The notes under the pieces were generated by a model. The model made no database searches, was not told the DNA's origin, and was given only the letters and a program-made list of their open reading frames with translations. From positions 6,676,501-6,740,500 of the forward strand of contig NC_092571.1 in the NCBI RefSeq assembly GCF_037975245.1: a stretch of 64,000 nucleotides of DNA, given 5' to 3'. Source of the DNA: Apostichopus japonicus (taxonomy: Eukaryota > Echinodermata > Holothuroidea > Aspidochirotida > Stichopodidae). Positions 52,870 through 64,000 of the stretch are shown here, in pieces (the stretch's first letter is position 1; each line of letters begins with the position of its first letter). The position numbers and the translations under genes were made by a program.

Positions 52870-53560
52870 CTATCCAAACTTAGGTCCAGAAAAGTATTGG
52901 CTCAAAAAGATTTGGGCCTTAAATAGTCCAAACAAAATGTGGTTCCCAAAATGTTGTGCTTAAATGGTCCCAAAAATATTTGGCTCAGACAAACTAGCTG
53001 AAAAATCTGCCCCAAAATATTCCTTAATGGAACCAAAAACATTCTGTCCCACAAACTTGGACCAAAGAATGTCCCAAACTGCATTTGAGGTGGAAACAAA
53101 TTTGGGCCTACCCAGCACAAAAATGTGCTGGAAATTTTTGGGAACCAGATGGTCCCCAAAATTAGGCCTACATGTACCTGCTATTAACCAACCAAGTTTG
53201 GATCAAATTCGATTTAAGGTTGTGGAATTATTGCAAATTTAAAATTTTGGCTCCTAACCAAACAAAATATTGAGCCCAATAAAATTTTGCACATAAACGG
53301 TCCCAAAACTATTTTATGCATACAAACTGGGTCAAAAATATATTTGCCCTTAAAAATTGAACACCGATAAACATGGGCTCAAATATTTCCAAAATATTGG
53401 GCCCCACAAATCTTGGCCCAAAGAATGTGTCACAAAATGCATTTGAGGTGGAAATCAAATTTGGGCCCACAAATACTACGCCTAGCATATTTCGAGGCCC
53501 AGATGGTCCCCCCAAAAATTTAGGCCTAATTGTTGTTGCAAAGAGCATGTACCATGTACT
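52870..53560 (+). repeat. internally periodic repeat, two about 360-bp halves
   Basis: Blocks such as ACCAAAGAATGT, TGCATTTGAGGTGGAAA, AAATTTGGGCC, CCAGATGGTCCCC and TTAGGCCTA recur in the same order about 360 bp apart. The finer texture is a run of TTTGGGCC/GGTCCCAAAA words every 30-40 bp. This leaves spurious ORFs open on both strands. Confidence 0.65.
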
Positions 53561-54410
53561 TACACCAGTATACCAATATGGTATGTTAAGGCCCGCCCCA
53601 CTTATAAATATTCATGAGATGGATCCACAAAAATAGGGTACGTCATAGGGCATCTACCTACCAAGCATGACATTGACTCAACTTGTGGTTGTTGAGATAT
53701 TGTGTTTCCAAGCTAGCCATCACATCCACACACACACACCCATACACACCAGCATGATAGCAAAGGTTACTGAGCCTTCGACATCGTAACCAAAAACTGA
53801 ATATAGAAAATATGAGAACTTGCTGGAAACAAAGAGAGCCATTACATTTACAGACTGAATCACAGTCGTACATAAATTATTATCCAAATGACATACTGTA
53901 TCTTAACACAAGATTTGATAAAAGGAAGATACATGTAAGATGGTTTGCATTTGTTACAACATGAAAACTGATGGTAAAACTTCTTGGCAGTTAAAATTAG
54001 TAGAACAGTAACAAAAACAAAAGTAACAAAGACAAAAAACAGTGGTGTAATTAAAAGTCTACTGAAAGAAATGGCAACCACCAATGATTTATTTCAGTCC
54101 TTTAAGTACTTCAACTTAGACAAATTGCATAGTTAAGGAATAATCTATGTAACATAATTACAATCAAATCTTTGACAATGCTGTTAAAACAATTAATTCC
54201 ATAACAAGCTGACTGGCTGATTGACAATACTACTTAATTAAAAATATCTTTTATTTTCCTATTTTCCCATTAAAATTCTATAAAAAATAAAAGAAATATC
54301 GCAGCCCCTACACCTTGTTCTAATGAAATCACACTTTCCTGCAAACCTAAATATAAAATGACAAGACAAGAGAAGGACAAAAAATTGATGTAAGAAGTAC
54401 CAAAATGAGT
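53561..54410 (-). other. SLC35F6 3' flank / 3' UTR
   Basis: No coding sequence. A minus-strand AATAAA lies at 54250-54255, about 155 bases past the stop, and is a possible poly(A) signal. Confidence 0.35.
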
Positions 54411-54901
54411 TTATGTATTGATAGATTTACCCGAATCTTCATAGTTAATAACAGCCTCCTGGGATTCTGGTGAGAGAAGAGGTCTTTCCTCGGGAGTCTG
54501 ACCTTTGACATACTTTCTGTACATCGGTGGGAAGAAGACATCATTGTAAACAAAAGTACCGAGCAAAAGAACGACAAAGCCCACCAGTTGGACAGGATTG
54601 AAATCCTCCCATCCGGCAAGGAGACTTACAGCCCAAATCACCACGGTACGTAGACTATCTAACACCATCCTGGTGGTGGCACTCATTTCCTTGGTGACAC
54701 TGATCCCAGCAAAGTTAAAGAAAGCTATACTAAGAATGGTACCTATGGTAGCGACAAGTATTATACTATTATTACGTAGTTGAAACAAAGCATCTATAGC
54801 ATCCTCCAGTCTGTAATCAGGCACTCCGACTCTTATGGCCTTCAGCTGTATGAAGTAGAATGGAACCAACAAAATAGACAGGACTGTAAATCCAAAGATA
54901 C
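54411..54901 (-). CDS. SLC35F6: SLC35F6 exon 6 and stop
   Basis: Residues 224-386: GIFGFTVLSILLVPFYF, a loop, then FFNFAGISVTKEMSATTRM and the last helices, ending in a cytosolic-type tail and TAA at 54413-54411. Acceptor CTGTTCCAG. Confidence 0.95.
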
Positions 54902-57900
54902 CTGGAACAGAGGGAAGACAATAAAAGAAAAAAGATCCAGTTTAATACCACTATCACACTTCAAGGTACTCAAATAATAACATTGGTACACTTATCAATA
55001 GACTAGTTTTGACATGAGTATGTTTCTATGATGCTCCCCAATCACTGCTGACCAAGTTAATGAATGGGTCAATGACAAACAGGTTGATGACTGTCTGTTC
55101 TTTAGCAAAAAAAAACCCATAAACACATGCATATGTTACTACTTGTAGTATGTTTCTACTACACATGCTTATGTTACAACTTGTTATAAACACATGCATA
55201 TGTGACTACTTGAAGTATATTACTACTTGTTATAAACACATGCATATGTTACTAATTGTAGTATATTACTACTTGTTACAAACACATGCATATGTTACTA
55301 CTTGAAGTATATTACTACTTGTATAAACACATGCATATGTTACAACTTGTAGTATATTACTACTTGTTATAAACACATGCATATGTTACTAATTGTAGTT
55401 TATTAATACTTGTTATAAACACATGCATATGTTACAACTTGTAGTATATTACTACTTGTTATAAACACATGCATATGTTACTAATTGTAGTTTATTAATA
55501 CTTGTTATAAACACATGCATATATGTTACTACTTGTAGTATATTACTACTTGTATAAACACATGCATATGTTACTACTTGAAGTATATTACTACTTGTAT
55601 AAACACATGCATATGTTACAACTTGTAGTATATTACTACTTTTATAGACACATGCATATGTTACTACTTGAAGTATATTACTACTTGTTATAAACACATG
55701 CATATGTTACAACTTGTAGTATATTACTACTTGTATAAACACATGCATATGTTACTACTTGAAGTATATTACTACTTGTATAAACACATGCATATGTTAC
55801 AACTTGTAGTATATTACTACTTTTATAGACACATGCATATGTTACTAATTGTAGTTTATTAATACTTGTTATAAACACATGCATATGTTACTACTTGTAG
55901 TTTATATTACTACTTGTTATAAACACATGCATATGTTACTAATTGTAGTTTATTAATACTTGTTATAAACACATGCATATGTTACTACTTGAAGTATATT
56001 ACTACTTGTTATAAACACATGCATATGTTACAACTTGTAGTATATTACTACTTGTATAAACACATGCATATGTTACTACTTGAAGTATATTACTACTTGT
56101 ATAAACACATGCATATGTTACAACTTGTAGTATATTACTACTTTTATAGACACATGCATATGTTACTAATTGTAGTATATTACTACTTGTTATAAACACA
56201 TGCATATGTTACTACTTGTAGTATATTACTACTTGTATAAACACATGCATATGTTACTACTTGAAGTATATTACTACTTGTATAAACACATGCATATGTT
56301 ACTACTTGAAGTATATTACTACTTGTATAAACACATGCATATGTTACAACTTGTAGTATATTACTACTTGTATAAACACATGCATATGTTACTAATTGTA
56401 GTATATTACTACTTGTTATAAACACATGCATATGTTACTAATTGTAGTATATTACTACTTGTTATAAACACATGCATATGTTACTAATTGTAGTTTATTA
56501 ATACTTGTTATAAACACATGCATATGTTACTACTTGTAGTATATTACTACTTGTTATAAACACATGCATATGTTACAACTTGTAGTATATTACTACTTGT
56601 ATAAACACATGCATATGTTACTACTTGTAGTATATTACTACTTGTTATAAACACATGCATATATGTTACTACTTGTAGTATATTACTACTTGTTATAAAC
56701 ACATGCATATGTTACAACTTGTAGTATATTACTACTTGTATAAACACATGCATATGTTACTACTTGTAGTATATTACTACTTGTTATAAACACATGCATA
56801 TGTTACAACTTGTAGTATATTACTACTTGTTATAAACACATGCATATGTTACTAATTGTAGTATATTACTACTTGTTATAAACACATGCATATATGTTAC
56901 TACTTGTAGTATATTACTACTTGTATAAACACATGCATATGTTAGTACTTGTAATATATTACTATTAGTTATAAACACATGCATTTGTTACTACTTATGA
57001 TGCTGTAACTTTTGTTCGGAGTCCCATTACCCAAATGAATGTCCACATGTAAAGTTATTATTATCTCTTTCCTGTTAACAAGTTTGCAAACAAATATCAT
57101 TACTGTACATAAGGCTATATATGCTTTTCTATACAATCACTGTGCCTGCCATTTTTATGACATTAGTCTGCAGTTAACTTTTACTCTCACCCTCTCCCGA
57201 AAGTACACATTTCCAAAGCAGGATGTGTTTTCATGTCTGTTAACTTACTCTAGATATGTGGTGTTTCACTTTTCAACCCAGAAACTCCTTGCAATATAAT
57301 ATCTTATTCACTAACCTGATTAATATAACAACTGAGTTAAAGTTTTGCAGCTCTAGGTATTTCTAATACCCACTTGTGGACACCAACCACTGGTTATGTG
57401 ATTGTATAATGCATTGCTCTTATGCCAAAAGCTTGTTATCTTCAAGTTTCTTTCAATCAAATTGTTTTCTTTGCATGATTTGAATCATTTATAAGATTTA
57501 CATCAGTTTTTTTTTCAGGTAATAACTATTGATACAGCTGGGGGACAAAATTACCTTCCCAACCAACAGCTTGAAGGGGCTGCACATTGTACTTAGACAG
57601 GAATTTCTCTTCAATCACCATCTGAGATGCAGTAATTATCTGTGCCATTATGATGAGCAGATCACCTAAGAATAAAGGAAAGAAAAAAAAAGTTTTCTCT
57701 TAAGAATGTTGATACAAATTCTGTCTGCAAAATATCAGAATACATTGTCTGTCGAAATAAATTGTGTGAAGAGCAATGAGGGGTTTGTAGTACCTGATCA
57801 TAACATACAGTTCTACTGGGATCTAAAATGATCAAAAGGTAGCAAAACTTTCGCGATAAGTTGATAATAAATGTTATCAGTAGCACAAGCTTTGAAAATG

Positions 57901-60900
57901 TGCAACATGGTATAAAACACTAACAAGTAAGGTTATTTGTCAGTAAAGTTGTGGTCACATCGACAACTTACTAGGCTTTGATTTACATCGTTGGACATTA
58001 AGTCTTAACAGTTTTTCTAAGAATTTTCAATGTACCGATATAAGGTCATTAAGCTTATTGATAGAGAATGCAGGAACCAGACAATGAGGTTTTGTGACTT
58101 TGACTTTGAAATATGCCACTCAGTTAACTGATCGCTATGGCAACTGGATCATATTTGTCCATGAATAGAGACAGAAGCTACTTTCTTCATTTGATAAATT
58201 TTCAATTTGTCACAGATTTGTACAATAATACAGCAACACATACATTCATTCCTTACCAGTGATAATGTTATTGATGTTTTGTGATTTCTGGTCGCTGGGA
58301 GGAGCAATCACGTCTGCTAGTCCAACCACGATTAGTCCCAAAAATACTAAAAATATCCCCCACCATTGGTACACACGTAATCGCCGATTCAGGAAAGCCA
58401 CTGACAACAGTCCAGTGAAGATCACTACTGCACCCCGTAGCATTTGGAAAGTAGATGCATATGTAAGGTTTAACCCTGCAGGAAGATACAAAAGAACAGC
58501 TCAAACAAATGGTTTTTCCATAAATAAAAAAAGTTAAAAGTCCTGTGACCAAGGTATACTGCAATGAAAAAGTTTAATATAAACCCCCTGACACCAAAGC
58601 ACATGAAGCCTGAACACCAAAGCAATGAGGACAGTGTGTGTGAAAGGGGGGAGGATTAACCAAGGTAAAAATTAATATTACTGTAGGCGGCCAGATGTTC
58701 CCGATTTCCATGGACAGTCCCTGGATCTTGTACTGTGTCCGGATTACAAGTATCCCCTGAATTGATGTTTCATCGCAGGAATATTCTCAAATTTATAAAA
58801 AGTTGCTGAATAATTTCAATTTGACTTGTTGGTCTTTCCTTGTAGAAAAAACTTTTAAAGACAAGCTGGGATTCTTTGTGACCACAAACAAAAAGTTCAT
58901 TGATTAATGTCAATGCTTTGGGAAACATCTTTCTGCACTGAGTGATAAATTGGCAATGGATTTTGGAATTTGGGGAGGCCTTGAAAATCACATCGGAAAA
59001 ATTTCGGAGAAAAAACTTCCCAAGTAGATTCAATGTTTCTTAAATTCTAAATGCACTCTGACCAGGTGTGTTAAATGGAGAAATACTGTCACAATCGATA
59101 GAAAGATTTTTTTTTCTGTTGCCCGTATGGCACGAACAGTTTTACCATAAAATCATTGCGACCGCCCATGTCAGCATTTTCATTGCACAAATGTAAACAA
59201 ATTAGTCTACACATTCGGCCCGATCAAGATTTTAACACAGTCCTATACTTGTATCATCCACATTTTACAATTCCAAGGGGAAACGTCTGAAAACACCTGT
59301 TTATTCATTGCAATGGAAGGAAATGACACAATTACTCAAGCTACATCGGTAAGACCGAGAGAAAGAAACAAGAGCAGGGACCTAAGAAAGGCTAGCCACG
59401 AAAGTAAAAGTAAGCCTAGGCTCTAGCAGTCGTAAACAAAAACGAGAGATTTGATTGGCGCATGACCTGTTTAGCAGGGTTTGTAGAATCAAACTTCAAT
59501 CTACTGACTCGTTAAAAAATCTGGCGAATTTTATTCAGCTCAAACTTTTTAACGACAGATAACTCAATAAAAATAATGAATATCGATATGAAAATTGCAT
59601 AGAACGGTTTCATTTTCACTGAGCTATTACTACAGTAATCAGGAAAGGTTGAAGTTTAAATTTGGCAAACACATACTGAGACTTTAACCCTTTCCCAGTT
59701 AAAAGTGATAGGAGTTTAGTTTACAGAATAATGCTACTATAATGGAATTTTACAATGAAGTTGATACGATTGCTTAGGTCTGAATCATAATCATGGTTGA
59801 GAATTACTAATTCATCTGTGTCAGAATAGGCTTGATTAGCATGGGACCCAGCTACCATGTGAATATCTACAGCCATACAATGACTATGGCAGTCACTGGT
59901 ATCATGCATATATATGGCAAGGAAAGTGTGTTGCTAAGGAACAGTGAATCCTGTCATCTGATGCATGTATCTCAAATACATTCTGTACAGTCCTGATCTA
60001 CTACATGTATTCCAGCTACAGTTTAAACTGTTTGAAAGAAAATAGCAACAAATGTGTGGCTAAGATTGTAACTGAGCTACAACATGCATGCAGATTTGCA
60101 TGAAAGGTTTCCCCCTCATGGCTTGACCTATTTCTTCAAACTTGGTAGTGAGGTGCCATATGGTAGGAACTTGTGTCTTTCAGACCAATCACTGGGAGGT
60201 CAAATATCAAATTATGGAAAAATTGAAAATTATAACTCAAAATGGTGAACACTGAATTGACCTGCAACCTTCACAGGTGTAATGGGTATTGCAAGTTCTA
60301 CCAAAATGTGATTACCATGGTAACTGAGGTCTGCTTTCATATATAAACCCGTCAACCAATATTCTTGAAAGTTTGGAGTAAGGTGACCCATGAAAGGGCC
60401 TTGACCTTTACAACATTCAGAATGAAAGGTCATGAGTGCCAAAGTGCAAATGAAGCAAAAAGAGACTGTTTGCTATGACAACAACAACAAATGTTGCAAA
60501 TTTGACATACATACCTTCACAAGTTAATGAAATTATCAAAATATATAGCTACTGTACAATGGCATTATGAAGCCATAATCAAGTGTTCATAAGTGGTGTT
60601 TTCAATGAGATATGCAACTCTGTGAATTACCATCTTGTTACTAATTTGTGAAAGAGTGCAAAAAGTATCACAATCGTGATTTAAGACCAAACATTTGGTT
60701 GACAAACAAATTTTGCCTATAAAATTCTTAATCCACACTTTGTGGTAAGTTTATTGGAAAGCATGTTTAAATGAAAGATATAACCAAGACCTTACTGTAT
60801 AAGGTCACATATAATCTATCTGCAAATAGTTAAACTTCAATCTTGCGTCCTTTCACACAGGTGTCAAAATAATTGATACGATAAGCCCCTTATTACAATG

Positions 60901-63771
60901 GGGTAGGAAGAAATACTTGAACTATCCTGTTGATTTCACTGTATACCCTTAAAGCTTTCTTTAAAAACTTTCTTAATTGATGACTCACCCATGTACATGA
61001 GAGACGTGGCACACATATCACACATTGCAGGGGCTAACATCACCAAAGGGCTGAACTTTTGATCTCCAATGTCAATTGGTTTACGTTTGCATGTCTTGTA
61101 TAAGATGATGAGCTTAAAGACCAGTAGACAGGAACTTTCTCCAATGAACATACACACTGCCTGCAGAAAAGTAATACAAATGTAATCAGTATTAATGATA
61201 CACTGATAGTATTAGCATGAATGAACATACACACTGCCTGCAGAAAAGAAATACAAATTAAATCAGTATTAATGATACACTGATATTATTAGCATGAATG
61301 AACATACACACTGCCTGCAGAAAAGTAATACAAATGTAATCAGTATTAATGATACACTGATATTATTAGCATGAATGAACATACACACTGCCTGCAGAAA
61401 AGTAATACAAATGTAATCAGTATTAATGATACACTGATATTATTAGCATGAATGAACATACACACTGCCTGCAGAAAAGTAATACAAATGTAATCAGTAT
61501 TAATGATACACTGATATTATTAGCATGAATGAACATACACACTGCCTGCAGAAAAGTAATACAAATGTAATCAGTATTAATGATACACTGATATTATTAG
61601 CATGAATGAACATACACACTGCCTGCAGAAAAGTAATACAAATGTAATCAGTATTAATGATACACTGATATTATTAGCATGAATGAACATACACACTGCC
61701 TGCAGAAAAGTAATACAAATGTAATCAGTATTAATGATACACTGATATTATTAGCATGAATGAACATACACACTGCCTGCAGAAAAGTAATACAAATGTA
61801 ATCAGTATTAATGATACACTGATATTATAAGCATACATGGCATAACTAGAATGTCAAGATTAATTAACTATTTCTATGCTAATGACAAATAATATGGTAC
61901 AGTAGTTTGTAAAAATACATGTCAACAACTTACCTTACAACCTGAGGGGAACCCCTCCCATTGGTTACTTGCCCTTAAATACATAATACACATGCAGCAC
62001 AAGAGTAGCTTGCAAGCTCATAACCCTGGCTGAAGTTAATACTTACAGAGCATGATGATGATGACCCCAAATGACCTTTGACCTCCACCCAAAACAAAAG
62101 ATTACTTGTACTCATTATAGGGAAGCCACATGCCAAACGTGAGAGCCAATACAGTTTCCTACCTGGAGATATCGTGTGTATTTCAAGTTTTGACCCCTCA
62201 TGACCTTAAATGAACTCTGACCTACACCAAATTAAGTAAAAACTGTACACTACACAAGGCCGTCATTCCATGTACATGACCTCCTTTGACATTCAAGTTC
62301 TGGAGATTTTCACATTTTTCCCTGTGCTGACCCCAAATGACCTTTGACCTCCACCCAAAAGATTGAATTTCTTGTACTCATTGTAGGTCAGCCAAATGCA
62401 AAATATGAGAGCCAATACAGTTTCCTATCTGGAGATATCTTCCTTCAAAGGATTTCAAGTTTTGACCCCTGGTGACCTGAAATAAACTCTGACCTACACA
62501 ATATTGTATGAAAACTATACACTACATAAGACAGTCCTACCTTGCAGATATGAGCTCCTTTGAAGTTCAGATTTTGGAGATACAACATTTTAAGATTTTC
62601 ACATTTTCCCGTGCTGACCCTTATATGACCTTTGACCTCCAACCAAACAATAGGGTTCTTGAACAAATTATAGGGGAGGCCACATGCCAAATATGAGAAC
62701 TGCAGAGATTACCCATGTTAAATATATTGTGTTCACAAGCTAGGGTGTCACATAGACACACACACCAACTTGACTGCATAGGTTACTTGCCTGCCGATGG
62801 CAAGTAACCAAAACAGTAACACAAACAATAGATAAGTAAGATATTAATTTTACTTGAATCTTGTTCAATGCAAGTGATCAGCAAGGTTATTTAAATGACT
62901 AACATGGATGGGAGCATAGACTAATTAATAACAACATGTCTACAAATAAACGGGGCTGTCCAATAGCCAAAAAATAAATACATAAATAAATAAACAGTGT
63001 ACTGTCAATTCACTGCCAATAACAGACAAAAAGCTTGAAAAAGATTATGACAGTTGTTCTATTACTAATCTGGTCGAGAATCAGACAGATTTTTTAACAT
63101 GCTGGTATTGACTCGGTATTTGGCAAATGTTGCGGTCTATGAATGTACAGTACAATATTGAGAGGCTCTCCTAGTTTAAGCTTGTACAGTAACATAAGCT
63201 AATTCTAAATCAGTTCCTTTATAAAATCCCATCATCCACGAATCAAGCTTTGCAATATTAGCAAATGTATACGATGTACTTCACTTGGTTTGTGTGGAAA
63301 GAAGTATCAACAGATGAGAAGAGCTGATGACAGATGATATATAACGGTAAACTACCTGAAAAAAGGGATGGTTGAAAGTCCTAGGGTCCGGATATTGCTC
63401 ATCGTACTTTGGGTCACCATTTGCTGTTGAAATATCAGCCCACCTAACAAAATGAAATGGAAAACAATGTCTGAGCATGAAGAAGAATTCTCTCCCACAT
63501 TGAGCGAAGTTATTGTTTGTCTGCCGTTGTCAAATTATGGAATTATTTGTTTATTGAATAATTAAACAATGCAATATTTATTGTTTTGGATCTTCTCATT
63601 TCAAATACTATCCCAGCGATGCAATGCGCCAAATAAACATACGTACATTTGATCACCATAAATATGACAACTACTCAACCGTTCAACTTACTTTGTACTC
63701 AAAGTATTTATTGACCCAGTGACCAACATCACAGCAGCTAAGACAAGCTGGTAAAGTGTCCATGATGCCAT
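54411..63771 (-). CDS. SLC35F6: SLC35F6-type membrane transporter, six coding exons
   Basis: Minus-strand exons 63771-63692, 63443-63356, 61160-60989, 58475-58257, 57665-57555 and 54901-54411 join to 1161 nt (386 aa), close to vertebrate SLC35F6. Borders are GT/AG with matching phases (2, 0, 1, 1, 1). It begins MASWTLYQL with a first membrane helix ending LVTGSINTLSTK. FNHPFFQ, MCATSLMYM, ASTFQMLRGAVVIFTGLLS and SATTRMVLDSLRTVVIW are family signatures; about ten hydrophobic helices follow the EamA-like drug/metabolite transporter fold. Mammalian SLC35F6 is a lysosomal/mitochondrial membrane protein whose substrate is not established. Introns hold a minisatellite, a tandem array at exon 3 and a DR1 repeat. 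The gene looks intact. Confidence 0.94.
55105..56995. repeat. 45-46-bp minisatellite, about 40 copies, SLC35F6 intron 5
   Basis: Units read TATAAACACATGCATATGTT, then ACTACTTGTAGTATATTA and CTACTTG, with small variants. Each has the near-palindrome ACATGCATATGT and ACTACTTGTAGT hairpins. A block of several units with the same variant order is duplicated 321 bp apart (from 55668 and 55989), showing higher-order duplication. ORFs across it are repeat artefacts. Confidence 0.97.
57555..57665 (-). CDS. SLC35F6: SLC35F6 exon 5
   Basis: Residues 187-223 plus one base, GDLLIIMAQIITASQMVIEE to LQAVGWE. Acceptor TTCTTAG, donor GTAATT. Confidence 0.93.
58257..58475 (-). CDS. SLC35F6: SLC35F6 exon 4
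   Basis: Residues 114-186 plus one base, LNLTYASTFQMLRGAVVIF to NNIIT, covering about two and a half helices. Acceptor TTCCTGCAG, donor GTAAGG. Confidence 0.94.
60989..61160 (-). CDS. SLC35F6: SLC35F6 exon 3
   Basis: Residues 57-113 plus one base, AVCMFIGESSCLLVF to TSLMYM. Acceptor ACTTTTCTGCAG, donor GTGAGTC. The acceptor and first bases belong to the proximal unit of a nine-copy tandem array. Confidence 0.93.
61146..61838. repeat. nine 77-bp tandem units including the exon 3 acceptor
   Basis: Units start every 77 bp from 61146 to 61762 and are nearly identical. On the minus strand each holds ATTACTTTTCTGCAG followed by GCAGTGTGTATGTTCATT, that is, a pyrimidine stretch, acceptor AG and the first 18 bases of SLC35F6 exon 3. 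Only the unit at 61146 continues into the real exon. Confidence 0.97.
62040..62700 (+). repeat. three diverged units with TGACCTTTGACCT, SLC35F6 intron 2
   Basis: The perfect DR1 half-site pair TGACCTTTGACCT occurs at 62072-62084, 62338-62350 and 62626-62638, each followed by related text (TCCAMCCAAA, ACTCATT-TAGG, GCCACATGCCAAA, GAGAGCCAATACAGTTTCCT). It is the same family, inverted, as the TPI intron 2 repeat. Confidence 0.8.
63356..63443 (-). CDS. SLC35F6: SLC35F6 exon 2
   Basis: Completes Lys27 and encodes WADISTANGDPKYDEQ to FNHPFFQ (to residue 56). Donor GTAGTT; phase 0 exit. Confidence 0.92.
63692..63771 (-). CDS. SLC35F6: SLC35F6 exon 1
   Basis: Residues 1-26 plus two bases; ATG in a GCCATGG context. 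Donor GTAAGT from 63691. Confidence 0.92.
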
Positions 63772-64000
63772 GGCTGTTAGATTGACTGAAAGACAGAAAT
63801 TGTTAAATATTACTGTTAAAACCTGATTTAGTGATTCATTGCCACCTCTTTAAATGAGAACCATTTCATGTAACAATCAATACAATATCTTCAAGCTCTG
63901 AGTATTGATGACTTGGAGTAATGATCGGCAATGTTCTCACACTCGTGTGGACCTACAAATCAAGTTTGTCCCTTTACTTGAAGTTAATTCAAATGGTGTT
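63772..64000 (-). other. SLC35F6 5' flank
   Basis: Upstream of the start codon on the minus strand. No TATA box or further exon is evident; the promoter may lie here or beyond the window. Confidence 0.3.

Noticed and set aside
55452-56431. Repeated YACVYTSSNILQVVT and KHMHMLLLEVYYYL ORFs
   Set aside because: Translations of the 45-bp minisatellite in several frames on both strands, within an intron.
55105-56995. CRISPR-like array
   Set aside because: Eukaryotic context; units are contiguous tandem copies without unique spacers.
61146-61838. CRISPR-like array or coding repeat
   Set aside because: Contiguous 77-bp tandem units without spacers; explained as duplicated intron/exon border.

Overview
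The window is eukaryotic nuclear DNA: AT-rich, with genes split by kilobase introns with GT/AG borders, and dense in transposon remnants. Protein similarity (TPI, SLC35F6, laminin-G, RING) and repeat content (hAT-type MITEs with G/C runs, CR1/jockey-like LINEs, Ty3/gypsy) fit an invertebrate deuterostome. An echinoderm is my best guess, but the species is not proven by the sequence.

Layout. 0.7-3.5 kb: 5'-truncated Ty3/gypsy element (RT end + RNase H + 3' LTR), split by a hAT element with a perfect 8-bp target duplication. 4.9-8.4 kb: decayed non-LTR retrotransposon (zinc-knuckle ORF1, then RT), its ORF1 split by a 1.8-kb composite insertion. 8.85-11.5 kb, minus strand: laminin-G pseudogene with stops and a frameshift but intact splice phases. 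15.1-16.2 kb: TIR element with a protein remnant and YY1-like palindromes. 20.9-23.5 kb: single-exon gene for an Ig-domain/mucin-like membrane protein with five 147-bp coding repeats. 29.05 kb: an unusual U2-like structured RNA. 30-40 kb: transposon-rich, with a SINE-like unit, a long-TIR element, a LINE remnant and several hAT MITEs (one nested pair), plus one orphan RING exon resembling TRAIP.

40.3-48.5 kb, plus strand: a complete six-exon triosephosphate isomerase gene (249 aa) with a PIF/Harbinger-like MITE in intron 1 and a nuclear-receptor-motif repeat in intron 2. 54.4-63.8 kb, minus strand: a complete six-exon SLC35F6 gene (386 aa). One of its introns holds a 1.9-kb minisatellite; another holds nine copies of a 77-bp unit that duplicates the splice acceptor of exon 3.

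TPI1 and SLC35F6 are convergent, ordinary housekeeping genes, and no operon-like functional system is evident. The most unusual signals are the U2-like RNA, the amplified splice acceptors, the mucin repeat gene and the well-bounded hAT insertions. All splice sites were placed by eye from reading-frame continuity and GT/AG borders.
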